Of a stretch of DNA of 64,000 nt, positions 19,415 to 28,445 are shown piece by piece. Below the pieces are notes generated by a model, which saw only the letters and a list, made by a program, of their open reading frames with translations, made no database searches and was not told the DNA's origin. The translations under genes were made by a program, and so were the position numbers. This DNA comes from Chloroflexota bacterium (lineage in GTDB: Bacteria > Chloroflexota > Anaerolineae > B4-G1 > DUEL01), in assembly GCA_014874475.1 (NCBI GenBank), contig JADBJJ010000012.1, positions 160,657 to 224,656 on the forward strand. The letters run 5' to 3'. The first letter of the stretch is position 1, and each line of letters begins with the position of its first letter.

Positions 19415-20668
19415 TTAACGTTCCTCCACCTGCACACTTTCAATCAATAGCCCCGGCGGGGCGGTCGGGTCGGCGGGATTCCGCTCCGGCAACGCCTGAA
19501 GAATCTCCATTCCCTTCACTACCTTCCCGATAATGGTATACCGCCCATCCAGGTCAGGTTGAGGGGCCAGCGTGATGAAGAACTGGCTGCTGCCGGTGTT
19601 GGGGCCGGCGTTGGCAATACCCACGACCCCCGCCGCGTCGAACTTCAGGTCGCCGATTTCATCATCGCATTGGAAGCCCGGGGTTCCAGCAGCCGTCCCG
19701 GTCGGATCGCCGGCCTGGACGACGAAGCCCGGGATGACGCGGAAGAAGGTCGTCCCGTCGTACCAGCCTTCCCGGGCCAGGAAGACGAAACTGTTGACGT
19801 TGAGAGGGGCCTGGGAAGGGTAGAGTTCTATTAAGATGTCCCCTCTGGGCGTGCGAATGGTGGCGACGTACTGACGGGTTGTGTCAATCTGAAGGGCAGG
19901 CGGCGCGCTGTAGAGATGGGGATCCAACAAGGCCAGACTGATCAGCGCGTTGAGCCCTTGGTAGGAAATCCCCCACTGATCCGTAGGATACAGCCGTCCG
20001 TTTATTATGAAAGACGGTGTGCCCGTCAACCCCATGGCGATCGCGTCCTGGTACTGTTCTGCCACCTTCGCCTGGAACGTATGTTCCTTCAGATCACGGC
20101 TGAAGCGCTCCACATCCAGTCCCAGTTCCTGCGCGTAGCCCGCCAGGACTTGGGGCATCTGATCAGGGGAGAGGGAGGCCCATTCCTGTTGCCGCTGGAA
20201 GAGCAAGTCGTGCATCTCCCAGAATTTACCCTGGGCGCCGGCGGCCTCAGCCGCTTCCGCCGTAATCTGGGCCTTATCGTGAATGCTGGTGAGCGGGAAG
20301 TGCCGGTAAACAATCCTCAAATTGTCCTCGTGCGTTTCTTCCAGAAACGCCAGCAGGGGCTCCACCCCTGCGCAGCCCGGTCATTGGAAGTCCGAATATT
20401 CTATCAGTGTGACCGGCGCGTCTGCCGGGCCGCGCACCCAGTCCGCATCGGTGACCGGCGGGACGTCCAGCGCGGGCAGAGAGGCGAAGATAGAGGGGAC
20501 GGCCCGACAGGCCGCTGCTGCGGCACCTGGGGTAGAGGTTGAAGGTAGCGGGGTCGCGGTGGAAGGCACGGTGGGGACATTGCTGGTCGGTGTCGCTCCC
20601 CTCTGACAGCCTGTTAGCAGGCTCAGTCCGACAGCCAGCAGAAGCGGAACAAAGGTTTTTCTCATCAA
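19415..20668 (-). CDS. Putative selenocysteine-containing lipoprotein: DsbA-like thioredoxin domain fused to cyclophilin-type peptidyl-prolyl isomerase (TGA at 20381-20383 read as Sec)
   Basis: Lipobox LSLLTGC; ...VTLIEYSDFQ[TGA]PGCAGVEPLLAFLEETHEDNLRIVYRHFPL... in one frame across the TGA; C-terminal cyclophilin VVQAGDPTGTAAGTPGFQCDDEI...ANAGPNTGSSQFFIT. Confidence 0.8.
20353..20371 (-). promoter_or_regulatory. Bacterial SECIS-like hairpin immediately 3' of the in-frame TGA
   Basis: GCAGGGG-TGGAG-CCCCTGC, 7-bp stem with 5-nt apical loop; loop begins 16 nt after TGA with G at loop position 2. Confidence 0.65.
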
Positions 20669-20900
20669 TCCTCCTTAAAAATAAATCTACGAAGTTTGCC
20701 CAGCGGTATCACAACCGACTCGCCCGTTTCCTCTCCCGTTCGCCTGCGGCGGCGGAGGAAGGGAGAGGGAAAAACGGGGTCTACAGCGGACGGCTTCGCG
20801 GCCCGCCGCAAACCCCTCCTTACCTCTTTCTTCCCTCTGCGTCACCGGAGTTGAGATTCCTGGTCAGAGTTCAACTGTCAGATGAACTGTGTCGGTCCTC

Positions 20901-21296
20901 TTACTGATTGTTATACAGAGCGCCAGCCAACACGGCGAACGCCAGTACAGCCAGGGTAGAGATTTGCTCTCCGAACGTGAATCCCAGAACCGTCCCACCG
21001 ATTGCCATCGCCCAGAGGGGAAACGCCAGAGTGGTCAGAACGACGTTCAGGACTTTTCCCGGCCCCTGGGTGCCCCACCATCTCAAAGCGAGAGCAATTA
21101 TCCAGCAGGCGACGCCCCAGATGCCCAGCACGGGTTCATTAGGAGCGACCGCCTTGCCCAGCAGGTACACCGCTACGACCTCGGCCGGTATATGGGCGGC
21201 CACACGGCTCAGATAGTCCTGAACCTTGTCGGCTGTACCTGGTTCTGCTCTATGAGCCCTTACAGACTTACCGATGCTTCCATACAGGGTTGCCAT
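20901..21296 (-). CDS. Hypothetical membrane protein
   Basis: 131 aa ORF, several hydrophobic segments. Confidence 0.55.
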   Translation of the reverse strand: MATLYGSIGKSVRAHRAEPGTADKVQDYLSRVAAHIPAEVVAVYLLGKAVAPNEPVLGIWGVACWIIALALRWWGTQGPGKVLNVVLTTLAFPLWAMAIGGTVLGFTFGEQISTLAVLAFAVLAGALYNNQ

Positions 21297-21708
21297 TTTT
21301 CTACCTCGCGTTTATTAGGGGTTGTTTTTGCCGCACTGACCCGCAACGGTGGTCTCCCCTCCGTATACCGGCCCCACTCCCCGTCCCCTTGTCTCGCCCC
21401 CCACGACTACGCCGTGCAGAGAGGGGGTTCTGGAGAAGAGAGCGATAGAGGCCCCGTCTTGTGCCAACAAACCTTGTTCCTGAGCCGGCAGCGTTATATT
21501 TCAGCAACACTCAGGTAAGGAGAATGCCGCCCGCAGCATTGCAGCAAAAAACTTTCCAAGCCCTTCAACCTCTTCCGGCAACCATCCGGGATTTCGGGAG
21601 CGCGCTGGATGCAGACCTTGACAGAGATTTTACCACAGAGGCGGCGAATTGACCAACGAGGCACAAAAGTTGACTATCGGCGGAAAAAGAGATATAATCT
21701 CCCTACCT

Positions 21709-22962
21709 ATGTTCAAGCGGACCGGGAACCGTACATCCACATCCTGGCAACAAAATCTCTGGGCTATCTGGTTCGCCGAATTTGCGTCCATCATTGGTTT
21801 CTCTTCTGTATTGCCCATCCTCCCATTCTACGTCCAGGAGATTGGGGTAACCTCACCGGACGCAGTGAAATTCTGGTCGGGCATCATTTTCTCCGCCCAT
21901 GCCGTCACGATGGCCGTGATGGCTCCTATCTGGGGTTCTCTGGCCGATCGGTACGGGCGGAAACCCATGGTGGAACGGGCGATGTTTGGTGGAGCGCTGG
22001 CGATCGGGCTGATGACCCTGGCCCAGAGCGCTCCCCAACTGGCCCTGCTGCGGGCTTTTCAAGGGATGCTGACGGGCACCGTGGCGGCGGCGAACACGCT
22101 GGTGGCCAGCACAGCCCCCAGGGAGCGAGTCGGCTACGCGATGGGGCTCCTGCAGATGGCTATCTACCTGGGCAGTTCCGTCGGCCCCCTGCTGGGCGGT
22201 TTTATCGCTGACCAGTGGGGCTTCCACGCCACCTTCCTGACCACCAGCGCACTCCTGCTGGCCGGCGGGCTAACGGTAGCCTTCCTGGTCCACGAGGATT
22301 TTTCCCCCCTTCCCCGGGGCGGGGAATCGGCAGGGACAATTCTCTGGAGCAACTTGCGCCTCGTCTTCTCCTCCCTGCCCCTGGTCAGCGTCCTGAGCGT
22401 CCGGTTTATGATGCGGCTGGCGGCGCGGGCGCTCTCGCCGATAATGCCCCTGATCGTCCAGTCGCTGGTTTCCACTGGAGCAGCAGCGACCCTCTCAGGG
22501 CTGGTCCAGGGGGTTAACTCGGCAGCAGGGGCTGCCGGATCGGTGCTTCTGGGTCGCCTGAGCGACCGTCGGGGAGAGCGGTGGGTGCTCCTGCTCTGTG
22601 CGCTGGGGTCGGCGGCCCTCCACATCCCCCAGTACTTCGTCCGGGACATCTCTGCGCTGATCCTGCTGCAGGCCGGCTCTGGATTCGCGATGGGCGGCAC
22701 CATCACCGCGCTCAGCGCGACGCTGGCCGCCCTCGCCCCACCAGGCCGACAGGGTACCGTCTACGGCGTGGAGTCCACTGTCGTCTCTATCGCCAATGCC
22801 GTCGGGCCGATGCTCAGCACGGCGCTGGCAGTGGCCGGCGGGCTGCGGATGCCTTTCCTGGGCGCCGCCACTCTCTTCGCCCTGGCCGGCCTGGTGACTG
22901 CCTGGCTACTGCCTCGCGCCGACTCAACCCACCCTGCGCCAATTCCCGGAAACGGGGTATAA
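21709..22962 (+). CDS. MFS multidrug-type transporter
   Basis: WAIWFAEFASIIGFSSVLPILPFYVQEIG...PIWGSLADRYGRKPMVER. Confidence 0.85.
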   Translation: MFKRTGNRTSTSWQQNLWAIWFAEFASIIGFSSVLPILPFYVQEIGVTSPDAVKFWSGIIFSAHAVTMAVMAPIWGSLADRYGRKPMVERAMFGGALAIGLMTLAQSAPQLALLRAFQGMLTGTVAAANTLVASTAPRERVGYAMGLLQMAIYLGSSVGPLLGGFIADQWGFHATFLTTSALLLAGGLTVAFLVHEDFSPLPRGGESAGTILWSNLRLVFSSLPLVSVLSVRFMMRLAARALSPIMPLIVQSLVSTGAAATLSGLVQGVNSAAGAAGSVLLGRLSDRRGERWVLLLCALGSAALHIPQYFVRDISALILLQAGSGFAMGGTITALSATLAALAPPGRQGTVYGVESTVVSIANAVGPMLSTALAVAGGLRMPFLGAATLFALAGLVTAWLLPRADSTHPAPIPGNGV

Positions 22963-22987
22963 TTTTTGGTGTAGTCAGGAGGAACCG

Positions 22988-24256
22988 ATGCCACGATTCC
23001 AGCGCCCGACCGGAACCCACGATATCCTGCCCGAGGAACAACTGTACTGGGAGTACGTCACCGACTTTGCGGTGCGGCTGGCCCGCCAGGCCGGCTTTGA
23101 ACGCATAGACGTCCCCATCTTTGAGGCCACCGAACTCTTCGCCCGGGGCATCGGCGCCACCACCGACGTGGTGGAGAAAGAAATGTATACCTTCACCGAC
23201 AGGGGCGGGGAGTCGCTGACCCTCCGGCCAGAGTTTACCGCGGGCGTCGTCCGCGCCTACATTGAGAATGGGATGCACGTGCGCCCCCAGCCGGTCAAAC
23301 TCTACTCCATTGGCCCTGTCTTCCGGTACGACCGCCCCCAGGCCGGGCGCTTCCGTCAGTTCCACCAGTTCAACATGGAGATTCTCGGGGAGATGGACCC
23401 CCTCGCCGACCTGGAGGTGATGCTCATCATCTGGGACCTCTACGCCGGCCTGGGATTCCGTGACCTCTCCTTCCAACTCAACTCCACTGGCTGTCCCCGC
23501 TGCCGTCCGGGATACGTCGGGGTCCTGAAAGAGTACTACGAGGAGCACATCGGCGAAATCTGCGAGGACTGCCGCCGGAGGCTGGCGCGCAACCCCTTGC
23601 GGGTGCTGGACTGCAAGGCCGATGTCTGCCAGCCGGTCATCGCAGCGGCGCCGCCCATCACCGACCATCTCTGCGACGAGTGCGCCGACCACTTTGCCCA
23701 ACTGCGGGGGTATCTGGACCTGCTGGGGCGGCCGTATACGCTGAATCACCGGCTGGTTCGGGGGCTGGACTACTACACCAAGACGGTCTTTGAGGTCTGG
23801 GCGGCGGGCATCGGCGCGCAGGCAGCAGTCTGCGGCGGGGGCCGCTACGACGGATTGGCCGAGGCGCTGGGCGGTCCGCCGACCCCCGGTGTGGGTGTGG
23901 CCGCCGGCATAGAGCGCATCATCATAGTGATGAAGGCCCAGGAACTGGAGGTCCCGTCCCTGCCAGCCCCCACCGTCTTCCTGGCCCATCTGGGCGACCG
24001 CGCCCGTCGGGAGGCGGTCCGCCTGGCGGACGAACTCCGCCGGTCCGGGGTGGCCGTCTGGACTGCTTTCGGTGACCGGGGGCTGAAGAGCCAGATGCGG
24101 GAGGCGGATAAGCGGGGCGCCCGTTACGTCGTCATCCTGGGTGAGGACGAACTGGCCCGGGGGAAGGCAACGGTGCGGGAAATGGCCGCCGGTGAGCAGA
24201 CGGAAATCCCCCTGGAGGAACTGGTCTCGTGGCTGCGGCAACGGGCCGGCGCTTGA
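22988..24256 (+). CDS. hisS: Histidyl-tRNA synthetase
   Basis: FQRPTGTHDILPEE...TLRPEFTAGVVRAYIENGM...VRGLDYYTKTVFEVW...GGGRYDGLAEALGGPPTPGVGVAAGIER. Confidence 0.95.
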   Translation: MPRFQRPTGTHDILPEEQLYWEYVTDFAVRLARQAGFERIDVPIFEATELFARGIGATTDVVEKEMYTFTDRGGESLTLRPEFTAGVVRAYIENGMHVRPQPVKLYSIGPVFRYDRPQAGRFRQFHQFNMEILGEMDPLADLEVMLIIWDLYAGLGFRDLSFQLNSTGCPRCRPGYVGVLKEYYEEHIGEICEDCRRRLARNPLRVLDCKADVCQPVIAAAPPITDHLCDECADHFAQLRGYLDLLGRPYTLNHRLVRGLDYYTKTVFEVWAAGIGAQAAVCGGGRYDGLAEALGGPPTPGVGVAAGIERIIIVMKAQELEVPSLPAPTVFLAHLGDRARREAVRLADELRRSGVAVWTAFGDRGLKSQMREADKRGARYVVILGEDELARGKATVREMAAGEQTEIPLEELVSWLRQRAGA

Positions 24257-25077
24257 CCACCGTCGGCATCTTCGTCCACCCCCGTCTTCCGGCAGCCCCT
24301 CCACTGGCCCGGGAAATCGCCCGCTGGTTGTGGGAACGGGGAGTCCGGGTTTGGGAGACGGATTCCCTGGACGAGGGCACCGTCCTCCCGAACCTGGACG
24401 ACACCGACCTGCTGGTCACGCTGGGGGGTGATGGCTCCATTCTGCGGGCTGCCCATCACACCGCCGGACACCCCACCCTGATTCTGGGGGTTAATCTGGG
24501 ACGGATGGGCTTCCTCACCGAGGCGGAGCCGGACGGGTGGGAGGAGGTGCTGGGGCGCGTCTGGCGGGGGGAGTACTGGGTGGAGGAGCGGATGATGCTG
24601 CGGGCGACCATCGGGGCCAGAGACCTGCCCGCGTGGGACGCCCTCAACGATGTGGTGGTGGGACCGGGGGCGCTGGGGCGGGTGGTCCATCTGGAGGCCC
24701 GGGTGGACGGTGACCTGCTCACCACCTACGTGGCGGACGCACTGATTGTCGCTACGCCTACCGGGAGTACGGCCTATGCCCTGGCGGCGGGCGGGCCGAT
24801 TATGCCCCCGCAGCAACGGAACATCCTGCTGGTGCCCGTCGCTCCGCACTTGAGCCTGGACCGGGCAGTGGTGCTGGCGGAGGGGGTTCGGGTACGGGTA
24901 GTCGTCCGGGGCCACTCCCCGGCCTCCCTGATCGTGGATGGAGAGGTAGTGGCGGAACTGACACCTGGGGACGCGGTGGAAGTGGAGGCCAGCCCGCGCC
25001 TGGCTCGCTTCGCCCGGGTACAGGAACGGGACTACTTCTACCGGACGCTGATGGCCCGCCTGGTGCCCCGACGGTAG
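24253..25077 (+). CDS. nadK: NAD kinase (TTG start overlapping the hisS stop; alternative GTG at 24229)
   Basis: LLVTLGGDGSILRAAHH, NLGRMGFLTE, VATPTGSTAYALAAGGPIM. Confidence 0.9.
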   Translation: MTTVGIFVHPRLPAAPPLAREIARWLWERGVRVWETDSLDEGTVLPNLDDTDLLVTLGGDGSILRAAHHTAGHPTLILGVNLGRMGFLTEAEPDGWEEVLGRVWRGEYWVEERMMLRATIGARDLPAWDALNDVVVGPGALGRVVHLEARVDGDLLTTYVADALIVATPTGSTAYALAAGGPIMPPQQRNILLVPVAPHLSLDRAVVLAEGVRVRVVVRGHSPASLIVDGEVVAELTPGDAVEVEASPRLARFARVQERDYFYRTLMARLVPRR

Positions 25078-25244
25078 AGCGCTGCTCTGCGGTTTGAGCC
25101 GAGCGAACCGTTTTCGCTTGGAAAGACCATCCTACCCCTGGGGGTCTTATGCCTGCTGCTCTCTCATCTCCTCAGGAACACAGGGCGAAGCCGCCTCGGT
25201 GGACGCCCGTTGTCTCTCCCTCGCAGCAAGGAGGTTGGTGACGG

Positions 25245-25421
25245 ATGACCTCAACAATGACTGAGCGAGAGGTAGCCGCCGCTCTGGCCGCCAAACTGGA
25301 CGAATATATCCGACGGTACCATACCAATGGTGACGTTGCAAAAGCCCCGCGTTCTTTCGGGTGTGTTCCAATCCTCCTGTCCTCTCCCCGCGGCCGCCTC
25401 GCGGCGCGGGGAGGGAGATAG
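25245..25421 (+). pseudogene. Short 58-aa ORF, possibly a truncated gene remnant ending inside a GC palindrome
   Basis: MTSTMTEREVAAALAAKLDEYIRRYHTNGDVAKAPRSFGCVPILLSSPRGRLAARGGR*; RBS-like AAGGAGG upstream. Confidence 0.3.
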
Positions 25422-25590
25422 TGGGGGATGAAACTGCCGCTCACAAATCCTCTTTTCTGAGGAGGGGGTCACGACATCGCCCAGCAGAGATCGGCCAAGA
25501 AGTTGCATATGACGCAACTGCTCGGCGCAGCAGAACGGGTATACTTACAATCTGTAGGGTCCAATTGCTGGTTCCGGGAGAGACTGAGAG

Positions 25591-26370
25591 ATGCCCGGTG
25601 TTCATATCCTGACAGGCGAATACAGCCATCTGCGCCGATGGAGCCTCTATCTCTTCGCGCGCTACTTGGAACTGCCCCTGCTGGGCTGGAGTTACCACCT
25701 CCTGCGGGGACGTTGGAAGCGTTGGGGGGCCAGCCCTCTGTTGCGGGCAGTACTGGGCTGGGGGGTCGCCGCGCCTTTTGGATACCTGGGGGACACTGCC
25801 CGCCCCGTCCCTTATCCCCAGATACTGGAATGGGTCGGCCGTCTGGAGGGCCCTATCGCGGTCGGGCCATGCCGGTGTCGGTCCACCCATCACGGTTGTG
25901 ACCATCCTCTAGAGACAGACATCGTCATCCGCACCGGTGTGGCAGCATGGATGACCGCGTTCCCCCATGAGTACCGGCTCATCAGCAAGGACAAAGCCCG
26001 CCAGATCATCACCGAATGCCACCGGCTGGGGATGTGGCAAATGGTCTTTGTCCACTGTCCGGTGGAGCGGACGAACGAGTACGTCATTTGCAATTGTTGC
26101 ACCTGCGGCTGTGTGCCATATGTCTTAAATCGGGAACTGGGGCAGCGCCACTATCCCTTCCTCCGAGGGGATTTCGTCTCCCATACCGACCTGGAGCGCT
26201 GCATGGGCCGGGGGGACTGCGTGGCGGCCTGCCCCTTTTCAGCCCGCGCAATGGTGGACGGGCAGGCCCGGCTGGTGGGCCCCTGCTTCGGCTGCGGACA
26301 GTGCGTATCAGCCTGCTCCGAGGAAGCCATCCGGATGGTCCCCGGAGCGCGGGATGCCAGCCTGGAATGA
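25591..26370 (+). CDS. 4Fe-4S ferredoxin-type iron-sulfur protein
   Basis: CRCRSTHHGCDH, CNCCTCGC, CMGRGDCVAACP and CFGCGQCVSAC cysteine motifs. Confidence 0.8.
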   Translation: MPGVHILTGEYSHLRRWSLYLFARYLELPLLGWSYHLLRGRWKRWGASPLLRAVLGWGVAAPFGYLGDTARPVPYPQILEWVGRLEGPIAVGPCRCRSTHHGCDHPLETDIVIRTGVAAWMTAFPHEYRLISKDKARQIITECHRLGMWQMVFVHCPVERTNEYVICNCCTCGCVPYVLNRELGQRHYPFLRGDFVSHTDLERCMGRGDCVAACPFSARAMVDGQARLVGPCFGCGQCVSACSEEAIRMVPGARDASLE

Positions 26371-26384
26371 CCGGGGGAACAGAC

Positions 26385-27626
26385 ATGACGACGAACTGGT
26401 ACCGGCGTCTGCCCTTTGATCCCAATTGCTGCACCCTCTGCGGGGAATGCCTTCATCGCTGCCCCGTGCTCTGCCTGCCCCTGGAGACAGCCCGACGGGA
26501 AATGCAGGCTCTCATAAATGGGAGAGATTCGCCGGTCCTGCGAGACTGCACGTCCTGCCTGGCCTGTAATCTTTTCTGCCCCACCGACGCCCGCCCGGCC
26601 AACCTGATTCTGGATCGCTGGCACGAGGCGTACCTGCGGGAGGGGTTACCGGCCCGTGCCCGCTATTTCCTGCCCCACGCTCGTCCCAACTTCCGCACCG
26701 ACATTCTGAACCGCCTCCCGCCCGACGAAAGGGCCGCGGTCGCCCGCTGGGGCTGGGAGGAGCCCACGTCGGAGTTCCTCTATGCTGGCTGTAACCTGCT
26801 CACGGCTCCTTATCTGACGTTCTCCTCCCTCTTTGTCGGGGTGGACATCCGGGGCAGCCTGGACTTCTGCTGCGGGGAGATGCTCTTCCGGATGGGGCTC
26901 TACGAGGCAGTGGAACAGGTAGCGCGACGACTCACCCGCTGGTTCCAGCGCCTGGGCGCGCGGAGGGTCTATCTGCTGTGCACTGCCGGGCTGAATATGT
27001 TCCAGAATGTTCTCCCTCAGTTCGGGGCGGACTTCTCTGGCATCCAGTTCCAGCATTACCTCCCCGTAGTGCTGGAACGGTTTCGGAGCGGTGACCTCCG
27101 GGTGGTTCAGCCCCTGGCCCAGGAGGTGACCGTCCAGGATTCCTGCCACGCGCGGGCGCTGGAGCCGTCGTTTGCCGACCTGCCTCGCCAGATTCTGGAG
27201 GCCATCGGAGTCCGGGTGCAGGAAAGCCCCCATGCCCGTCAGGAGCAACTCTGCTGTGGCATCAGCGGTGGCTTCTCCCACGCCTCTGCCTACCATCCCT
27301 TCCGCCTGCTGCTTTCGGCCCGGACGACCTCCCGAGACCATCGGCGCACGCGCGCCGATGTGACCTGCGTCTATTGCGTCGGCTGTCTGGAGATGATGTC
27401 GGTGGCCCGCTTTGTTGACCCCAACCGTAGACCTGTGGTGCACCTCCTAGAACTGGTCCAGTGGGCAATTGGCGAAACGCCCCGCCGTCGCCAGGAGGCC
27501 CTGGCCTGGCAGTTCTTGCTGGGGGCTATCCGGCGGCAGTTCCCCCGACTCCTGAGCCGGGAGCGGTTCTGGCTGGAGGAGTTGCCAGAGGTGCCCGAAG
27601 GAGAGAGCGGATGGAATCCCCCATAG
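26385..27626 (+). CDS. Heterodisulfide reductase-like Fe-S protein: two 4Fe-4S motifs plus two CCG (cysteine-rich) domains
   Basis: CCTLCGECLHRCP, CTSCLACNLFCP; FLYAGC...DFCCGEML...LLCTAG and VQDSCH...QLCCGISGG...CVYCVGCLEM. Confidence 0.8.
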   Translation: MTTNWYRRLPFDPNCCTLCGECLHRCPVLCLPLETARREMQALINGRDSPVLRDCTSCLACNLFCPTDARPANLILDRWHEAYLREGLPARARYFLPHARPNFRTDILNRLPPDERAAVARWGWEEPTSEFLYAGCNLLTAPYLTFSSLFVGVDIRGSLDFCCGEMLFRMGLYEAVEQVARRLTRWFQRLGARRVYLLCTAGLNMFQNVLPQFGADFSGIQFQHYLPVVLERFRSGDLRVVQPLAQEVTVQDSCHARALEPSFADLPRQILEAIGVRVQESPHARQEQLCCGISGGFSHASAYHPFRLLLSARTTSRDHRRTRADVTCVYCVGCLEMMSVARFVDPNRRPVVHLLELVQWAIGETPRRRQEALAWQFLLGAIRRQFPRLLSRERFWLEELPEVPEGESGWNPP

Positions 27627-28381
27627 ATGCCGACATGCCAGAGCCGGTTGGAGTGGTGCGGCTATCCTCTTCACAGGCCCACCCAGACGTACCCCTCTAC
27701 AAGGGTGTCTCTTTCTGCGATGCCGTCCGCCGGGCCGGCGATGAAGAGGTTCTGCGGGTCCTGCCCGGCTCCATCCAGGTCTGCCGATGGTCGCCGGTGG
27801 TGCTGGGGCTCCGGTCCCCGCAGAACCGCTTTGAGCGTTCGCTGATACCCCGCCTTCCCTTCCCGGTGGCTGGCCTGCTCCTGGGCCCCCTGTCTGCCCT
27901 GCCGGACCCGCCGGAGGTGGTCATCCTGCGCGCGCCGTGGAGCATCCTCCAGCCAATGGTTGCGGCGGCGGGGTCGGAGGGGCTGTGGGATGGTCACCGG
28001 GGCCGGGCAGACCGGTCTGCCATCCCCTTCCTGGGGAACGGGGGACGAATCGGGCGTCGGACGTGGATTGATGGGGTGAACCGTCTTCTGGCCCCGCTGG
28101 CCCGCAACTCTCACTGGCAGGCCTTTACTCGCTGGCTCTTCCGCAGCGGGCTGGTGACGGCGGGCTTTGATGCCCTCATCTCCCGCACCCTGGCCGATAT
28201 GTCGGTCTGCCGCAACTCCATGGTTATCCCGCTGCTGACCGGTCATGTGAACTTCTCTTTCTTCTGCACAGGGGGCATCACCTGGGGCCGGAACCGGCCT
28301 GATTTCCTGACTTCGGGTTGGCCGTGGACCGTTTATCTGCGCTGTTGCCCTGCGGGGGACGCGCAGGGCATGGGGACGTAG
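27611..28381 (+). CDS. DUF169-like protein
   Basis: EPVGVVRLSSSQ...SFCDAVRRAGDEEVLRVLPGSIQVCRWSPVVLGL, DUF169-type pattern; overlaps the preceding gene. Confidence 0.55.
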   Translation: MESPIDADMPEPVGVVRLSSSQAHPDVPLYKGVSFCDAVRRAGDEEVLRVLPGSIQVCRWSPVVLGLRSPQNRFERSLIPRLPFPVAGLLLGPLSALPDPPEVVILRAPWSILQPMVAAAGSEGLWDGHRGRADRSAIPFLGNGGRIGRRTWIDGVNRLLAPLARNSHWQAFTRWLFRSGLVTAGFDALISRTLADMSVCRNSMVIPLLTGHVNFSFFCTGGITWGRNRPDFLTSGWPWTVYLRCCPAGDAQGMGT

Positions 28382-28445
28382 AGTTGGGGGTTGGCGGCGG
28401 CTGAAGGCCGCTGCAAACCCCTCTCAGGGTGCATCGGGAGGAGCC

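Noticed and set aside
20381-20383. TGA in the DsbA-like gene as a simple nonsense mutation or sequencing error
   Set aside because: Cannot be fully excluded, but the exact Cys position, intact downstream frame and adjacent SECIS-like hairpin favour Sec.
22814-24304. 496-aa minus-strand ORF opposite hisS
   Set aside because: Shadow ORF of a clear histidyl-tRNA synthetase.
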